Assembly (NCBI RefSeq): GCF_011075055.1
Contig: NC_058145.1
Coordinates: 12,893,894-12,957,893, forward strand
From: Mangifera indica
Lineage: Eukaryota; Streptophyta; Magnoliopsida; Sapindales; Anacardiaceae
DNA: 64,000 nucleotides
Direction of reading: 5' to 3'
This document shows, one piece after another, positions 12,678 through 24,936 of the stretch (positions are counted from its first letter, which is position 1; each line of letters starts with the position of its first letter). The notes beneath the pieces were generated by a model that was given only the letters and a program-made list of their open reading frames with translations, had not been told where the DNA came from and searched no databases. Both the position numbers and the translations under genes were made by a program.

Positions 12678-12890
12678 CTACGAAGTAAACTTTGTAACGG
12701 CCTTGGTACCCTATGAAACAGCACTCTTAGCCAGCTCACCGGGAAGTACAAGTCTCACAACCATCTGAATTTCCCGAGAGGTAATAGTAGGCTTCTTGTT
12801 GTACCTTGCCAGCCTCAACGCTTCCTGAGCAAGCTTCTCGAAAATATCATTAATGAAACTGTTCATGATTCCCATAGCCTCAGACGATCT
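12678..12890 (-). pseudogene. Truncated histone H2B pseudogene
   Basis: The minus strand encodes about 68 codons matching the C-terminal half of H2B, from [11 protein letters not shown] through the [17 protein letters not shown] helix to [10 protein letters not shown] and a stop at 12678-12680. The codon that is Glu in AVSEGTKAV is TAG here, a premature stop. The N-terminal tail and first fold helix are missing upstream of about 12890. The intact H2B at 43483-43923 serves as an internal comparison. This copy therefore cannot make a histone. The intronless state fits either a retrocopy or a decayed H2B gene, since plant H2B genes are intronless anyway. Confidence 0.9.
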
Positions 12891-13670
12891 ACATTCAGTC
12901 GTATACTATTTATTTTTACGTTGTATTTAAAAAATATTGAGAGAAAACTTTTTATTAATCAGGTGCATATTTAGTCTCCAAAGCCTTGGTCTAGAGGCCA
13001 ATGGTCGCATCTTGAAATGTAAAAGCCATGCAAATTGATTTTAGTGACCGGGAATAAGACACCATACTACACAGCAAGCTTACTGAACAATCTAAACTAG
13101 AATTGTCTGTTACTAGAATAATTCAGCTTTTGGTTGGAAACTGAGAATTAGGTCATAAAGACTTAGGGCACTTAAAAGAAACATTCCCATCATTCCTATT
13201 TGTATATTCACACTAATATTTAAGCTTACAATTTATTAACAAGCACACCATAAAGCATTAGAATGAAGGCACGGGAAAAGAGGGGCACGTTTTGCTTATG
13301 TTTGAATACAAACCAGCATTCTGAATGGTATTTAATTGCTTGCAAATTTATGCTAGGATGATAAGAAAACTAAAACATTCATCTTTCAGTTAAAAGAAAT
13401 GGAAACCCTAGAAGGGTCCACCTTAGCTTTGTAGAAATAACTACAAGTAGCCACTCATTTTATAACTTCCACACCATAACAAATTGATAAAGACATCACC
13501 AAAAATCACTGAATTGGTTCTAGATGAAGAAATGCTGCATAGGTGAAACTGCATGAACAAACCAGTATATCATAATTCAGTCAGGTCCACACTGCCTCCA
13601 TAAACTATTAACAATGGGTAAAGCCGACAGAATTGATACAATCTCCATTTTGAGAGGTGGAGACTTTTAT
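12891..13670. other. Intergenic spacer and presumed 3' UTR of the ADF gene
   Basis: No gene was recognised. The portion next to 13671 presumably includes the 3' UTR of the minus-strand ADF gene. Confidence 0.4.
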
Positions 13671-15406
13671 TCAGTTGGCACGGCTTTTAAAAACGTCAAG
13701 ACCCATCTCAGTAGGATCAGTCGCCTGCAGCTCTACTTGAATCCCATCAAGCTCTCTCTTGAACCTGTCCTTGGAGCTTGCATATATCATCTTGCTTCTT
13801 ACCCTTGATGTATCAGGAGACCTTAATAAACAGTTAAATAGATATTAGAACCTGTAATAGCAAAACAGCTTTAAGTATATACATAAACAATAGCTTTTGG
13901 CCAGTTATATTTACCAGGCAATGAAGAAAATCCTGCTTTTCTGGCAGTTCTCCTCAGTAACAAAATCAAAATCATACACAGCATAACGGCACTCATCCGC
14001 AGGAAGGCTTGCAGTAAAGTCTTCATAGCTTTGAGAAGGCTCACCAACCTTTTCTACAATAACCTGCTTCTGTTTCTCCTCAATCTTAAACACAATATAG
14101 CGGTAGGTTCTTTTGGCCTTCAACTCCAAAAACCTTAACTTGCAGTCATCATGCACAGCCATACCCGAAGCAGCATTAGCCTGTGAAAAGAATGAAAAAG
14201 GTATATAATTAGTAAGATAAACATTTAATTGACGCAACCCACAAGTGCAAACTAAAGATAAGATTTCCAAAGATGACTCCTTCATTGTGCTTCCACCAAC
14301 TGTCACAGACAAAAAGATCCAACCTCCTATATGTTCATGCCTAACACTTTCAGTATATTAGAGAATAAAATCACAAACTCAATTCATTGAGGCAACCAGC
14401 AGTAATTGACCCTCCAGATTACTCTTTTTTGACTTTCTTTCCAAGTATATATACATGAAAAATTAAATAACAAAAGTCCACATTAACCTAATAAACACAC
14501 CCACTCTTCTCTCATACATTATGAAGCCTAACATCACCATAGCACTGGTCCATGTATAAATAAGATTAGAGTCTCATGTATACATAAGATAGTAAAGAAC
14601 ATAGCATAGCCAAGACAAACAAGGCAGCTCAGAGGCAAGAGAAAAAAAAAAAAAAACCTTACTTATTACCAAAATCCAAGTCTTCTTGCAACAGTCATTA
14701 TCAACTATGAACCAAAATTTTAAAAAGGAAAAAGGAACAGGATGACTTAAATCTCATACTATCATGAGTGGACCAGGCGTTCCAAAAGCCAATTGAGCCC
14801 TCAGTTAAAACAGAGATTACAGAATTCTCCCAAAATTGAAAGATGATTTAAACCATGGATTCAAAACTTTAAACATATTCTGTCTTTCATGCTAGTCATC
14901 AACTTGAAAATCAACATATTAATTTCAATTAACTTTATTAAAGGTTTGAATTAGCAAAACTATCACGAACATCCCTGTGTAATGTGTTGGAACACACCGT
15001 GTACAACAACACTATCTTAAAGAAGCACATCATCATCATCATCGCTAAAAAGAAATGAACACATTATGCCCTTAACAGAAATCAAATACCCACAACAGCG
15101 TTCACTAATAATCCTTAACGTGTCAAACCAGCAAAAACGCAAATAAATACAATCAAACAAATAAAAAAAACTAATAATACTTCAAAAATAGACCAAATCA
15201 TTCTTATTACAGGTCTTTCATCAACACGAATTTCAAGGATCTCTAGTCAGCAAACAGTCAAAACCCAAAACACACATCAGATCTAAGTAATCCTTGGCCC
15301 CAAACAAAACTAAAAGCAAACGTATTACAACAAGCACCAAGAAACCCAAAATGATAAATTAAAAATAAAGTTTACTGTGAAAGCTCATAGACGATTAACT
15401 CACCAT
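13671..15406 (-). CDS. Actin-depolymerizing factor (ADF/cofilin), 139 aa
   Basis: Exons 15406-15404, 14180-13915 and 13821-13671 (minus) join to 140 codons. The first coding exon contributes only the ATG, followed by a 1.2-kb intron. This ATG-only exon is a familiar arrangement in plant ADF genes and supports the chosen start. The product begins [18 protein letters not shown], with the regulatory Ser at position 6. It is a single ADF-homology domain that includes the YRYIVFKIE strand, the actin-binding long helix ([19 protein letters not shown]) and the terminus DVFKSRAN. Length equals the family norm. ADFs bind G- and F-actin, sever and depolymerise filaments in the cytoplasm, and are regulated by N-terminal phosphorylation and phosphoinositides. 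I see nothing unusual. The ADF subclass is not determined. Confidence 0.95.
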
Positions 15407-16009
15407 ATTTGAAAATCAAGCGCTAGGACAGACAATTCTGCAGAGAGAACGAAACTTGATCGGAGAAGAAATGAAATGAACTCTTTTTAAAGTTTAAGCG
15501 AAGATTGAGATAACCAAGAAAGAATATACTTATTTATTTTGTATTTTTTTTTTTCAAATATGAAAAATCTGACTGATGGTGCATTTGGTGGCTGAGGCTC
15601 CACCGGCCGCTAAATATCATCATGGGGGGTCTTTCGTGACAACAGAAGGAAAGCACATCTTTCCAATCATCATTTGACACGTAGCAAATGTGAAATGTCC
15701 CTTGTGCCATATACTGACATTGCTTTCTTGGTCGGTTTTGGACAAATGTTGTCGTCTAAAGCTCTCAGCTAGCTGCTCGCGATGTTAAAGTTTTTCACTT
15801 TTTACCACAAAATTTTCACTTTTACTCCATCTTATAGAATATTAGCTGGCATAAATTTTTTTTTTTTAAGTGCCTTTTTTAAGAATCCCATCAAAGTTGA
15901 TCAACGATCAAATATAAAACTAGCTCTTTTTCATCTAACAGACAGTAAGGGATCTGGCTAGACTATACGGTTAAAAGCAATAAGATCCGCTTAGTTACAA
16001 ACTTCTTTA
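15407..16009. other. ADF 5' leader, promoter and spacer
   Basis: The region just above 15406 includes the ADF 5' leader. No gene or repeat was recognised further upstream. Confidence 0.4.
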
Positions 16010-16290
16010 CTCTCTCACTATAATTTTTCTATCTTTTATTAATTTTTTATAGTTAAAATAATATTACTTTTAATTAATATAATAAATAATATAAAATATA
16101 TTTTAAAATTATTATAGATAATGACATTTTAAATAAAATTATATTTTAGTAATATTTTATTATTTCAAATCAAACACAATAATTATTTTATATTTATCTA
16201 TTTTTATTAAATATAGTAATAATTTATTTTCAATAATTTATCTTTATGATAATATTTTATATTTGATAATAAAACATTACTTAAACCACA
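16010..16290. mobile_element. Decayed sibling of the 12197 MITE
   Basis: The succession TTTTAATTAATAT, AAATAATATAAAATAT, AAACACAATAATTATTT and AAAACATTACTTAAACCA follows the same order as in the right two thirds of the element at 12197-12676, with many substitutions. The left boundary is unclear. It is an old copy with no recognisable duplication. Confidence 0.6.
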
Positions 16291-17494
16291 TGTATTCAAA
16301 AGGAAACTTTATTCACCTTTCTAATTCAATTAGAATTGAAATAAATTATTACAATAATATTGAAATTAAGAATTACTTGATTATCTTAATTTGAATTTTC
16401 TCATCTATATATAAAAGATCATAACATGAAGAATGAGGGAGGTGGATACATGTAAACTGACGCATATACCTTGAGACTAAGTGTTACCTAACCCTATACG
16501 AGGTATATATCATCAAACAATGCACTATGAACATCGGTAATATAAATATCAAGCCAAATCATATTAAAAATTTGGTGTCTTATTGTCTTTATCTTTTATT
16601 TTAATCTCTTATATTCAGATGACATCGTAATAGACATTAGTCTTATCAAATTTTAATCGCTTCTACCATAGCTTAATTTGCCAAGGTTCTAAATTGTGTT
16701 TATCGATTGGAGACAAGAAATAAAAGGACATCAACAACTTGCCACTAAAAGGAAGGCCATCGTCACATTATGCCATTATACACTCTCACAATCAAACTTC
16801 TTTCATTGGCTAATGGAACATGGTACAAAAAAGCTTTGGATAATCAATCATCTAAAAATTCAAATAATAGTCTATAACTGTTTATTTTATAGAATCTAAT
16901 CAACCCCTTATGACAGACATTTCACAATCAGATCATAATATAGTTCCTCAAACAAACTTGTTAAAGGTGACTCTCCCAATGTCACCCAACTGATAAATAC
17001 CACCACCCTAGTTGCACACACCTTGCTATGAGGGCATGCCCTAATAAGGGAATAGTTATAGAAACATATGCACCACCTACAAATTCTACAAGTATACATC
17101 GATGGTGACAATGACGAAGCAACATTCAGAGGGCCCCTAATCCTCATCATTATACTTTGTCCCCTAAACCTATTGGATTCCAACAAATTTTGGTAAGAAA
17201 AAACAACAACATAGGGCACCACACCATACTTTACCAGTTCAATACTCTTGGCGAACAACAACAATGCAAATGATTGACAAATTTAACAATAGTACAACCT
17301 TTGGTTGATGACAAAATAAGCAACCAAGGTTACCCAACCCTAAGGTCACCAGTATACGATCACCTGAATACTCGTCGTACCTCATTTGAATAAGGTGATT
17401 GAATGTACCCTAAAGGATAAAATCTTTCAACTAATGAGATGTGCCTCCCATTGAGCATACCTTATTGACCAATTTATATGACATAAGTTACAAT
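16291..17494. other. AT-rich spacer, no gene supported
   Basis: Open frames at 16696-16899 (+) and 16908-17264 (-) have no domains or codon pattern that I trust. Nothing else was recognised. Confidence 0.35.
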
Positions 17495-17754
17495 TAGGGC
17501 TAGATTCGAATTGAGCTTGAATGAGCCCAAAACGAGCTAACCTCTATTGAGCTTGAGCCTGCAAGTTCAACATTTTTGAGCTCAAGTTTTGGAATGTTTA
17601 GCTCATCAAGCTTGTATACTAAAAATTTTTAATACAAAACAACGTCGTTTTGACTGATATATATTAAAACGACGTCATTTTACTAACGAGTTAGTGAAAA
17701 GCTCGAGCTCAAGCTCGAGTTGCTTGAACTTAGTTCGGTTCAAATCTAACCCTG
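17495..17754. mobile_element. hAT-like MITE, TAGGG family, copy A (260 bp)
   Basis: The left end is TAGGGCTAGATTCGAATTGA and the right end, reversed, is CAGGGTTAGATTTGAACCGA. The flanks are GTTACAAT (17487-17494) and GTTACAAC (17755-17762), a 7/8-matching 8-bp target-site duplication. The interior carries a CGAGCTCAAGCTCGAG-type palindrome and the paired motif AACGTCGTTTT / AAAACGACGTC. There is no ORF. An 8-bp duplication with C/TAGGG ends is characteristic of the hAT superfamily. Confidence 0.85.
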
Positions 17755-18846
17755 GTTACAACAGACGAGGTAACCCACGCCTTCAACTATGAGGTATGAA
17801 ATGATAATAAATAAATAACACCTATAAACATATGAAGCACATCTCTAATATAGAGGATAACATTCGTTCAACGAATATATATCCCTTAAATAATTTTATA
17901 ATTAAGAAGTTGAATGTAACTTTCCATATGAAAATAATATTTTTATGACTCCTAACTTGGAGAAAATATATATAATTAGGTAGAAATCATTTTTTTATAT
18001 ATATGACACAAATATTTTGCATTTTAATTTACACTCTTATTAAGATTTCAAGCCACTTGTATATAAAAGAAATTAGTGCATATCATGTATGGAGTTGTTT
18101 TTGGGTTTCATGTTGTTAGTTAACAGTTAACCATATGTATAGAGACAAGCTAACTTTTGTATTGTTTTGCAATAAATCATGTTATTATTTATTGTGTTTT
18201 GATACAGTTTTACTTGTTATATAGTTTAAATTATTTCAAATCGAACTAAGTCAATATGAAAATATTTTGATTTGATTTAAAATTTAAAAAAATTGATATG
18301 ATTTTATTTCAAATTGAGTTAAGATTTAAAATCTTCAAACTAAAATCTAAATTAACACGATCCATTAACAAAAATTATCAAATCTAGTAATAACCCTTCA
18401 TTGGCTATTTAATAGTTAAAAAAAAAAAATCATTCAACATTTAAAAAAGAGAATTTTAAATTGTAATGATTTGTTATAAATAAAATTAAATTTATGACAC
18501 ACAGAAACCACTCCCTTAAAAATGTTTTCACCACCCAAAATGATATAATAGCGGGAGATTGAAATTATTCCACGATGGCGCCCAAAGCAAGTTAAAGGAA
18601 ATTCAAAATCTGTACTCGTTAACCATTGGTCCATTTTAACTTGAACGGATCGCAACTAAAACATCCACAGCCGTCCATTATAACTTAATCCAAAGGTACA
18701 GATCTGTCCACTCCAATGCCCTTCCATTTTTTACACTGCTTTATAAAGCCCAACACCAAATCTCAGAAATCCTCGTATCGTCTCAATTTTATTTTATTTT
18801 ATTTATCAAAGCTTGTGTTAGCAATCCTAGCGGCTTAGGTTGAGTC
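17755..18846. other. Spacer and H2A promoter region
   Basis: No gene was recognised between 17763 and about 18600. The last ~250 bp is the promoter and leader of the H2A gene. Confidence 0.4.
18742..18747 (+). promoter_or_regulatory. Probable TATA box of the H2A gene
   Basis: TATAAA lies about 100 bp upstream of the H2A ATG at 18847, a sensible distance for a plant histone promoter with a short leader. A GC-rich GGCGCCC element at about 18576-18583 resembles an E2F-site core. That would fit S-phase expression but is inference only. Confidence 0.6.
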
Positions 18847-19364
18847 ATGGATACAGGAGGCAAAGTGAAGAAGGGAGCCGGAGGAAGGAAGGGAGGTGGT
18901 CCTAAGAAGAAGCCAGTTTCAAGGTCTGTGAAAGCCGGACTCCAGTTTCCCGTCGGTAGAATTGGGCGGTACTTAAAGAAAGGTAGATACTCGCAGCGGG
19001 TTGGAACCGGGGCTCCAGTTTACATGGCTGCCGTGCTTGAGTACCTAGCCGCAGAGGTAAATATTTCTTCGTTTGGGGCTTAATTGTAACTTAATTTAAA
19101 TCGTAATCTAATGTCTTTGAAATTGTGCAGGTTCTGGAGTTGGCTGGTAATGCGGCACGTGACAACAAAAAGAATAGAATTATCCCAAGGCACGTGCTCT
19201 TGGCTGTAAGGAACGATGAAGAGCTTGGAAAGTTGCTGGCTGGTGTGACCATAGCTCATGGCGGCGTGTTGCCGAACATTAACCCGGTATTGTTACCGAA
19301 GAAGACGGAGAAGGCGGCCGGCAAAGAGCCCAAATCTCCAGCCAAGTCCCCCAAGAAGGCTTAA
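18847..19364 (+). CDS. Histone H2A, H2A.W-type, 147 aa
   Basis: Exon 18847-19056 (70 codons) and exon 19131-19364 (77 codons plus stop) join at a phase-0 GT-AG intron inside the histone fold, after EYLAAE. The product has a basic N-terminal tail, the H2A signature [17 protein letters not shown], the acidic-patch and docking region, and an extended C-terminal tail. That tail is Lys/Pro/Ser rich and ends SPAKSPKKA. Two SPxK-type motifs in a long tail are the mark of plant H2A.W, the variant deposited in constitutive heterochromatin. No SQEF motif (H2A.X) and no H2A.Z features are seen. One intron is usual for this class. The ATG is the first in the transcript after the TATA box at 18742. Confidence 0.95.
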
Positions 19365-20380
19365 ATAGATATATTTATAGTTGTATTTATTGTTGTGAAG
19401 AATGTGCTAGGGATGGATTTTAAAAGTTAGAATTTTGTTGGTTAAAGGATGATGAATGAAACCATTTGTTTCTGTTGCTTAGCAATTTCCAGGGTTCCAA
19501 TTTTATATAAAAAGTTATGATACACTGTAACTGAATCAATGAGGTTTTAGACAAAGCTGATTTAAGTCATCTGAAAGAGAAACTGACTTGATGTAGCAAC
19601 ACTTCAATTGACTATTAATTTGTGAATTGGTCTTTCTTCCTAAGAACAGTAACAATAAAATGAGATAATTTTTAGATTATGTATGTATATAGCTTTCTGG
19701 TTTTGGAAAGAGAACCCATCCTTTTATAACTATCATCAAGGGAAGGAAACTGATAATACAAGAGAATGAAGCATTGTCGTGTACTAGAATAAGAAAGTTA
19801 GCAATCATGAATCGATGATCTTTTAAACATCCATTGGAGGGTTCTTGGGACTCGGCGGATGGCGATCTTGGCTGTGGCCGTGACGATGGCAGTGGCATTG
19901 TGTCGATATCTGTCCGACCATTCCATAACTTGAGCTTGTTCCTACAATCGGATATAAAAAACTATCAAAACCCTGTTGAAATAGAAGAATGCCTTGACTT
20001 CCATTCTTTTCATAAACTTACACATGTATAGAAACTATTCCTTTTTTGTAGACATTACCGGAAGATAACTCATCAACCCTGAACAACATTTTTCAGTTAC
20101 AAAGAATTTGAACATCCTAGGAGGTGTTAAAAGACTAAAAGAGTTTTATTTTAAATAAAAACAATATAAAAAGTGATATATAAATATAGTAGATAAAATT
20201 TTAATATAACTCAATTTATTTTGTGTAATATGAATTTTAATTTCTATATTTATAGATCTAATATATTTTAGGTGATTATATTTGAGAGAGTGTTAAAGAC
20301 TAAAAGAGTCTCACAATATAAATGTGGTATATTAAATTTTAACAGATTTAATATATTTTAGGTGGTTGTATTTGAAGGAG
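19365..20380. other. Intergenic; H2A 3' flank and decayed repeat copies
   Basis: The first ~200 bp is the H2A 3' UTR. A minus-strand open frame at 19677-19898 has no recognisable family. From about 20110 the sequence contains diverged copies of the repeat that becomes clean at 20381 (for example TTTTGTGTAATATGAATTTTAAT at 20218-20240). Confidence 0.4.
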
Positions 20381-20960
20381 GGTGGGATATTGAACTTTAA
20401 AATAAGTAAATTGATTTTGTGTAATATGAATTTCGATTTTCATACTTAGATGTCTAATATATTCCTATACGGAGAAACAAGTTTAGGAGAAGGTATAGAA
20501 ATTAGAAAGTCTCACAATTTTCTAGCCAAGTCACTGCCACATCTAATGGAATATGTCTGAGAAACCCAGGTGGTATATTGGACTTTAATATAAACAAATT
20601 GATTTTGTGTAATATGAATTTCAATATCCACACTTGTACGTTTAATATATCTTTATATAAAAAAAACAAGTTATTGGAAAAGAGAAGGTATAGAAATTAG
20701 AAAGTCTCACAATTTTCTAGCCAAGTCACTGCCACATCTAATGGAATATACCTGAGAAACCCAGGTGGTATATTGGACTTTAATATAAACAAATTGATTT
20801 TGTGTAATATGAATTTCAATATCCACACTTGTACGTTTAATATATTTTTATATGAAAAAAACAAGTTATTGAAAAAGAGAAGGTATAGAAATTAGAAAGT
20901 CTCACAATTTTCTAGCCCAAGTCACTGCCACATCTAATGGAATACACCCTGAGAAACCCT
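20381..20960. repeat. Tandem repeat, three units of ~188-196 bp
   Basis: Units begin near 20381, 20569 and 20764 with GGTGG(G/T)ATATTG(G)ACTTTAA. Each continues through TTGATTTTGTGTAATATGAA, AAGGTATAGAAATTAGAAAG, TCTCACAATTTTCTAGCC and AAGTCACTGCCACATCTAAT. Units 2 and 3 are nearly identical and unit 1 is more diverged. Still older fragments lie at 20110-20380. No ORF spans the units. Confidence 0.9.
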
Positions 20961-22419
20961 ATTACTGCTGCCACCATTAGAACCATGCCGTAGTAAGGGA
21001 GTCAACGAGTTGACACTACTTATCAAAACACATTGTTTATCATTTTATCATCATTACGAAGCCTAAGGGTGCACTCATCAGAATATAATTACATATACAG
21101 GAGAAGTTTCGATTATCAATTATCTTACATATTTCCAAAGACAACCAACCGAGTCGATGAATCCTGCAAAAACCACAAAGAACCAAGTCAAAAAAGAAGT
21201 TACATCCATATGAACTAAGACAAATTTTCACCTTTAGCAGTTTCAAGAAACCATACAAAGCTCTTTCTTATGTTGTTCAGTGAATTCTTTAACTTAAGGA
21301 TCGAAATTCTTTGACAATGGTATATTCTTGATATTGTTACCGATATATAAAGAACAATCCACAAACACAAAGTTCAACAATGTAATATGCAGATTGTACA
21401 GAGAATCTTTCTCACATTTAAGTGTATGCATCGTTACAAATTCGGAATATATGAAACACAAGCACACAAGATCAAGAAGGGTGAAAGGCAGATCAATATT
21501 ACTATATTGACCACTTCTTGACATAAAGCAATGTGGGCATTTTATTCACGACAGAAGAAGACCCGTGGATCTTGAACACAATGAAATTTCATGAGAAATC
21601 TATCTGTCATTGCAACTTCGTCTGATTAAAGATCACTAGAACTTGGAACAGTAAATTCTCTGAATCAAGAAGTGGTCAAAAAAGAAGTCTACTTCTCGAT
21701 TTCAAATTTCAATTGGGTTAGTAGAGAGAGAAGAGAGGCTCTTAGATTCTGGAAGAGTCAAAACAAGGGAAAAACCGAGAATAAGAGGAAAGTGTTTAAT
21801 AATATATGTAGTTTGAGAAAGTGAAAGAAGAGCAACGATTCTTTGTTTTTCAGTTGTAACTGACGTTGTGCGTAGGTATCTTATGGGTTTAAGCACTGGC
21901 TCAAGTGTAGCTGTGGTGGACTCCAAGTGACTTGTACGTAAGATTTATTGAATTTGAAGCTATGTGATAAGGGAACCGTGGAACGGGTGTTCAAGCCGTA
22001 GTAGGATACTAGAAACGGCTGTTTCAGAAGCATTTTCATATTAAGCATATTATAATGAAGAAGGAAAAACTGCTAATTCGGTGGAGGAGAACCTTAAAAA
22101 GAAGGAAAAAAATTATGTAAAAATGGAATATTTGTCATCTCTTTTTTCATTCTCTCGCGTCATGTTTATATTCCTCTACAATTGACAATTGACAATTGAA
22201 GTGGGGCATAATTGGTATTACACTTGTACAAATAATGATTTGTTAAAAAATTTCGTTAAAAGTAGTAAAAATTAACAATGGATTCAATGATTCCCTAGCT
22301 GGACTCTCAATGTAATCTCTGCTCATAATCTTGAAGTCACCTTAGAGGTTAGGACATATGAGTGAGTCTGTTATGAGGAGTTGGAGTAATTTGTTGGTCC
22401 CTTTTTGATAAATCTGCAA
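20961..22419. other. Intergenic, no supported gene
   Basis: Several 60-76-codon open frames occur on both strands (for example 21294-21524 and 21702-21926, minus), but none shows a family motif. CAATTGACAATTGACAATTG is a small tandem motif near 22180. Nothing else was recognised. Confidence 0.35.
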
Positions 22420-23640
22420 TGTCTTGTGAATTGGGTCTGGTTTTGACTCTATCATCCCTTATCCCCTAAAAAATAACCTTGCTTTCAAGACTTAGATGAT
22501 GGTAATTCAGCTAAAGGTCATGTAACAACTCTCAAGAAGTGTCATTTGGAAGCAAGCCAGTCCATTGTATCAATATCTCCTCCGGATCAGCAACATTGAT
22601 CCTTTTGTTTACAACCATTAATGGTCCTTAATGGTTGTATTACAGGTTCGTTGTCCACAACAATTGGAGGAAGGGACGAAGGTGTTGCAGGACTTGAGCC
22701 TTATGTGGTTTCAATATAAAAACATGGAAGGTGGGCAAAATATGCTAAGTTGGAGGAAGGTCCAAGGTATGAGCAACCTTTCCCACACAGGCAATAATTT
22801 GAAAGGGTCTATAGTATGGTTTTACTAGTTTGTGCTGAACTTTGGAAATAATCGAAGTCTAGCAGTGCGACTGCAATTTAACAAAAACCCAATCATCAAC
22901 TTGGAACGTTATGTCCTGATAGTGAGCATCAACGCTCTTTTTCATTTTGCTATGTGCTGCCATCAAATTTTGGTGTAATTGGGCAAAGATGTCCTTGCGG
23001 TTGGAACAAAAGTTGTGAACAACTACAATAGTGGAAGTGCCAAGAAGATAACTCGGTGTAGTGGGAGATAACCTTCCGTAAACAATTTGAAAAGCAGTGA
23101 AACTATTGTAAGAATGAACAAAAGTGTTGTAGCACCATTCACTGCTTCGGCTAGACCATCAATTTAGAGATCATAAGCTGAACTCATTTCAAGTTTAGTC
23201 TCGTGAGAGGCTTGAAGAGCTCACACCAGAAAATACTAACAAAAATTGGGTCTTTGTCAGAAATGATGTTGCGGGGAAACTCATGCAACTTACAAATGAA
23301 TGCGACAAATAGCTCAACAATTTTGTAGTTGGTGAAATGAGTCGGCAACATTCTGAAATGGACCACTTTGGAGAAGCAATTAACGACCACTAGAATTATT
23401 GTGTTAATGCGGTTCCTCGTGCTCACAGGGTCTACCATACCATGACCTGTCAAAAAGCAGGACTTGAGGGTATGTTAGCCAAGGACATCACAAGACCCTA
23501 GGTCTCTCAGTTGCTTGACTGTCTTACAGGCCGAATCCAAAGACCCTCAACACAGTCAACACATCTCATGGGCTTGGCACGGTCCACAATTTTGCGAGTC
23601 GTGTCATCGCGAGCAATGCTTTTTTTGAGGGGTAGAGCCC
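22420..23640 (-). mobile_element. Decayed Ty3/gypsy polyprotein remnant (integrase to C-terminus)
   Basis: The minus-strand frame 23453-23184 encodes 89 residues resembling a retroelement integrase core: INTIILVVVNCFSKVVHF, then FPRNIISDKDPIFVSIFW, where the canonical form is VVDRFSK and IVSDRD. The first catalytic-type Asp of the VVDRFSK box is Asn here. Farther along the minus strand, near 22600-22440, the stretch EEILIQWTGL and its continuation resemble the chromodomain-proximal end of gypsy polyproteins, with in-frame stops. No LTRs, reverse transcriptase or gag are seen nearby. It is non-functional, and limits are approximate. Confidence 0.8.
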
Positions 23641-24149
23641 CTGGACACGGCTAGCTAGATATGAAATTTCCATGAGTCATCCATGCAGGCACCTCTACAT
23701 TGACTTGCAACAACAGCAGAATTTCAAAATTCTTGCTTGACTAAAGAATGCACAATCACTATTAATGTAATAGCGATTCAAGCAACGTGTGAATGCGAAA
23801 TAGATATGTCCAAATTTTCAGAATAATCTTTTAAAATCGTTGTCCTAATCAAGATTGTGTGAAAGTTTGAATCCAAAAGTTTGTAGGTAGCGTAAGTTGA
23901 TGAAGCAATTTCTACGAAAGGTTGACGAGCGTGTTATGAGATCCTCCACAGAAGAAAAAAAAAACTCCCTCACCAACAAAGAACTATTATTTTCTTAAAA
24001 AATAAAATAAAATAAAATTTTTTATTAGAGATATATAACATATTCAATACCCAAAAGCTTCGTGATATTTTATAAACATATTAATTAAAATTATAATAAT
24101 TTGATTAGGACGTAAGGAATTACATAATCAAGGGCAGTATTATTTGTAA
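23641..24149. other. Intergenic spacer
   Basis: Nothing recognised; possibly further decayed retroelement sequence on its left side. Confidence 0.3.
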
Positions 24150-24936
24150 GGCCAAATGACACTTTCCCACCAAAGGTTTGGTGCAATGCACTGTTCATTC
24201 ATCAATTATCAAAAATCTAAATACTTATCCCTCTATTAAATTTTACTATTAACATCAATGGTAAAATAGTTATTTAATAAAAATATTTAAAAAATTAAAA
24301 ATTTATCACATTTTCACCTTCAAGTTTAAAACTAATAAATTTTCTCGACTTAAAATTTAAAAAACTTTATTTTTCCTAAAGTTTTCCAGTACATTGCCAA
24401 AGGTCAAAGATGGTAGCGTTCTCTCTCTCTTTCAGCTTTTCTCTTAATCGCACTCCATTTTCAAACATTATTAGCCAACAAAGACGACTCTCAGCTTTTC
24501 TCTTAATCGCACTCCATTTTCAAACATTATTAGCCAACAAAGACGAATCATCTGTTTCTCGATGAAGACAAATCGTTCGTCTCTTGAAGAAGACGAATTG
24601 CATCTTCGTCTTTATTGACTACTTTCCTAAGTCCATGATAGTTGGGAATAGAATGGGAGGGAGAGAGAACGTAGCCATCGCCGCCATTAGACGTCGACAA
24701 TGGTAATTGAAAAAATCATAAAAGAAAATATTCATTTTTTAAACTTTAAATAGGGATATTCATTATATTTTTAAATTTAAGAGAAAAATATGATAAATTT
24801 TTAATTTTTTTAAATATTTTTATTTTTAATAATAACGGTGAAATTTAATAAGATTGATAAATATTTGAATTTTTAATAATTAATTGATGAGAAATTGAAT
24901 TGTCCAATGCCTTGGGTGGGAAATAGTTATTTGGCC
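24150..24936. mobile_element. Long-TIR Mutator-like non-autonomous element, copy 1 (787 bp)
   Basis: A perfect 9-bp duplication TATTTGTAA flanks the element (24141-24149 and 24937-24945). The left end is GGCCAAATGACACTTTCCCA and the reversed right end is GGCCAAATAACTATTTCCCA. The similarity continues inward for about 250 bp on both arms, including the ATATTTAAAAA(A)ATTAAAAATTTATCA block. The centre (about 24415-24715) contains a 59-bp direct duplication and GA-rich sequence. There is no transposase. A 9-bp duplication with long TIRs fits Mutator-like elements. Confidence 0.85.
24432..24549. repeat. 59-bp direct duplication inside the long-TIR element
   Basis: The segment starting TCAGCTTTTCTCTTAATCGC at 24432 is repeated at 24491 with a 59-bp offset and is identical through CAACAAAGACGA. 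This is a recent tandem duplication. Confidence 0.9.

Noticed and set aside
16908..17264. 118-codon minus-strand frame
   Set aside because: Cys-rich by chance, no domain, and next to transposon sequence.
19677..20031. Opposing Pro/Ser-rich frames after the H2A gene
   Set aside because: I considered a small peptide gene, but neither strand shows a signal peptide or a known mature-peptide motif, and the frames are short.
20381..20960. CRISPR-like array
   Set aside because: Units are ~190 bp direct repeats without spacers, in a plant nuclear genome.
22631..22828. Plus-strand frame in the gypsy remnant
   Set aside because: Antisense to the decayed polyprotein and without a domain.
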